From a bacterium (GTDB taxonomy: Bacteria; Elusimicrobiota; Elusimicrobia; Elusimicrobiales; UBA9959), in contig JAJZVJ010000140.1 in NCBI GenBank assembly GCA_021845705.1, positions 1 through 6,747 of the forward strand: a stretch of 6,747 nt of DNA. The letters run 5' to 3'. The translations under genes and the position numbers were made by a program. Position 1 is the stretch's first letter. Each line of letters starts with the position of its first letter. The notes under the pieces are model-generated. The model saw only the letters and a program-made list of their open reading frames with translations, did no database searches and had not been told where the DNA came from. Positions 6,636 to 6,747 of the stretch are shown here, one piece after another.

Positions 6636-6664
6636 AAACTATCAAATCCTCCCTCCCGTGTCAA
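6636..6664 (-). promoter_or_regulatory. Sigma70-like promoter for the DUF4404-peptidase unit
   Basis: The minus strand shows a perfect -35 hexamer TTGACA (6664-6659), a 17-nt spacer and a weak -10 TAGTTT (6641-6636, three of six consensus bases). Transcription would begin near 6629, giving a leader of about 60 nt before the GTG at 6569. The perfect -35 at ideal spacing upstream of the first gene is the argument; the poor -10 is the weakness. Confidence 0.45.
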
Positions 6665-6667
6665 ACA

Positions 6668-6710
6668 GCGCGGCCGCGCGGCAAGGGCCGGCGCGCCGGC
6701 GGCTTGGCGC
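6668..6710. repeat. Clustered GC-rich palindromes upstream of the promoter
   Basis: Two perfect palindromes lie side by side: GCGCGGCCGCGC (6668-6679) and GCCGGCGCGCCGGC (6687-6700). The second is flanked by CAAG (6682-6685) and CTTG (6703-6706) and then by GCG/CGC arms, giving a nested imperfect inverted repeat over 6678-6710. No T-run follows on either strand, so it does not look like a standard intrinsic terminator. It may be a dispersed palindromic element, a site for a dimeric regulator next to the -35 box, or part of an upstream gene's end. I see no gene in 6570-6747. Confidence 0.5.
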
Positions 6711-6747
6711 CGCAACTTTAACTTTCTGCCCCCCGCGGGTTTATGCT

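Overview
The window is a compact, GC-rich bacterial segment in which every gene I can support lies on the minus strand, so transcription reads from right to left. I see no tRNA or rRNA gene, CRISPR array, insertion sequence or phage-type gene. The organism looks like a Gram-negative (diderm) bacterium, because the peptidase carries an apparent Sec signal peptide with an AxA cleavage site. It also has a strongly diverged RNA polymerase omega subunit and uses pyruvate phosphate dikinase. A high-GC member of a deep-branching phylum such as Elusimicrobiota would fit, but that is an impression from protein character, not a demonstrated assignment.

Layout in transcription order. Positions 6747-6570 hold a GC-rich palindromic stretch followed by a sigma70-like promoter with a perfect TTGACA -35 box. 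The promoter leads into a two-gene unit: a small DUF4404-like protein (6569-6237, GTG start) and an exported oligopeptidase B-type serine peptidase (6187-4073). A clear Rho-independent terminator (4035-4016) closes this unit.

The second unit starts at once. A short leader with a GC-only hairpin precedes pyruvate phosphate dikinase (ppdK, 3962-1179). Guanylate kinase (gmk, 1176-541) begins 2 nt after the ppdK stop and is followed by an omega-like RNA polymerase subunit (rpoZ, 526-203). A last open frame (196-1) starts 6 nt after the rpoZ stop, in the same frame, and runs off the left edge. It may be the N-terminus of a family 4 uracil-DNA glycosylase, but only the non-diagnostic part is visible.

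The second unit combines central carbon metabolism (pyruvate/PEP interconversion using ATP/AMP and PPi), guanine nucleotide supply and transcription. gmk-rpoZ is a classical bacterial pairing; ppdK directly upstream and probably translationally coupled to gmk is the less ordinary part. The first unit looks like peptide catabolism in the periplasm plus a small protein of unknown function. I found no convincing undescribed system. The points worth a second look are the exported OpB, the ppdK-gmk-rpoZ arrangement, the in-frame continuation after rpoZ, the Lys-rich N-terminal extension of PPDK, and the structured intergenic regions.
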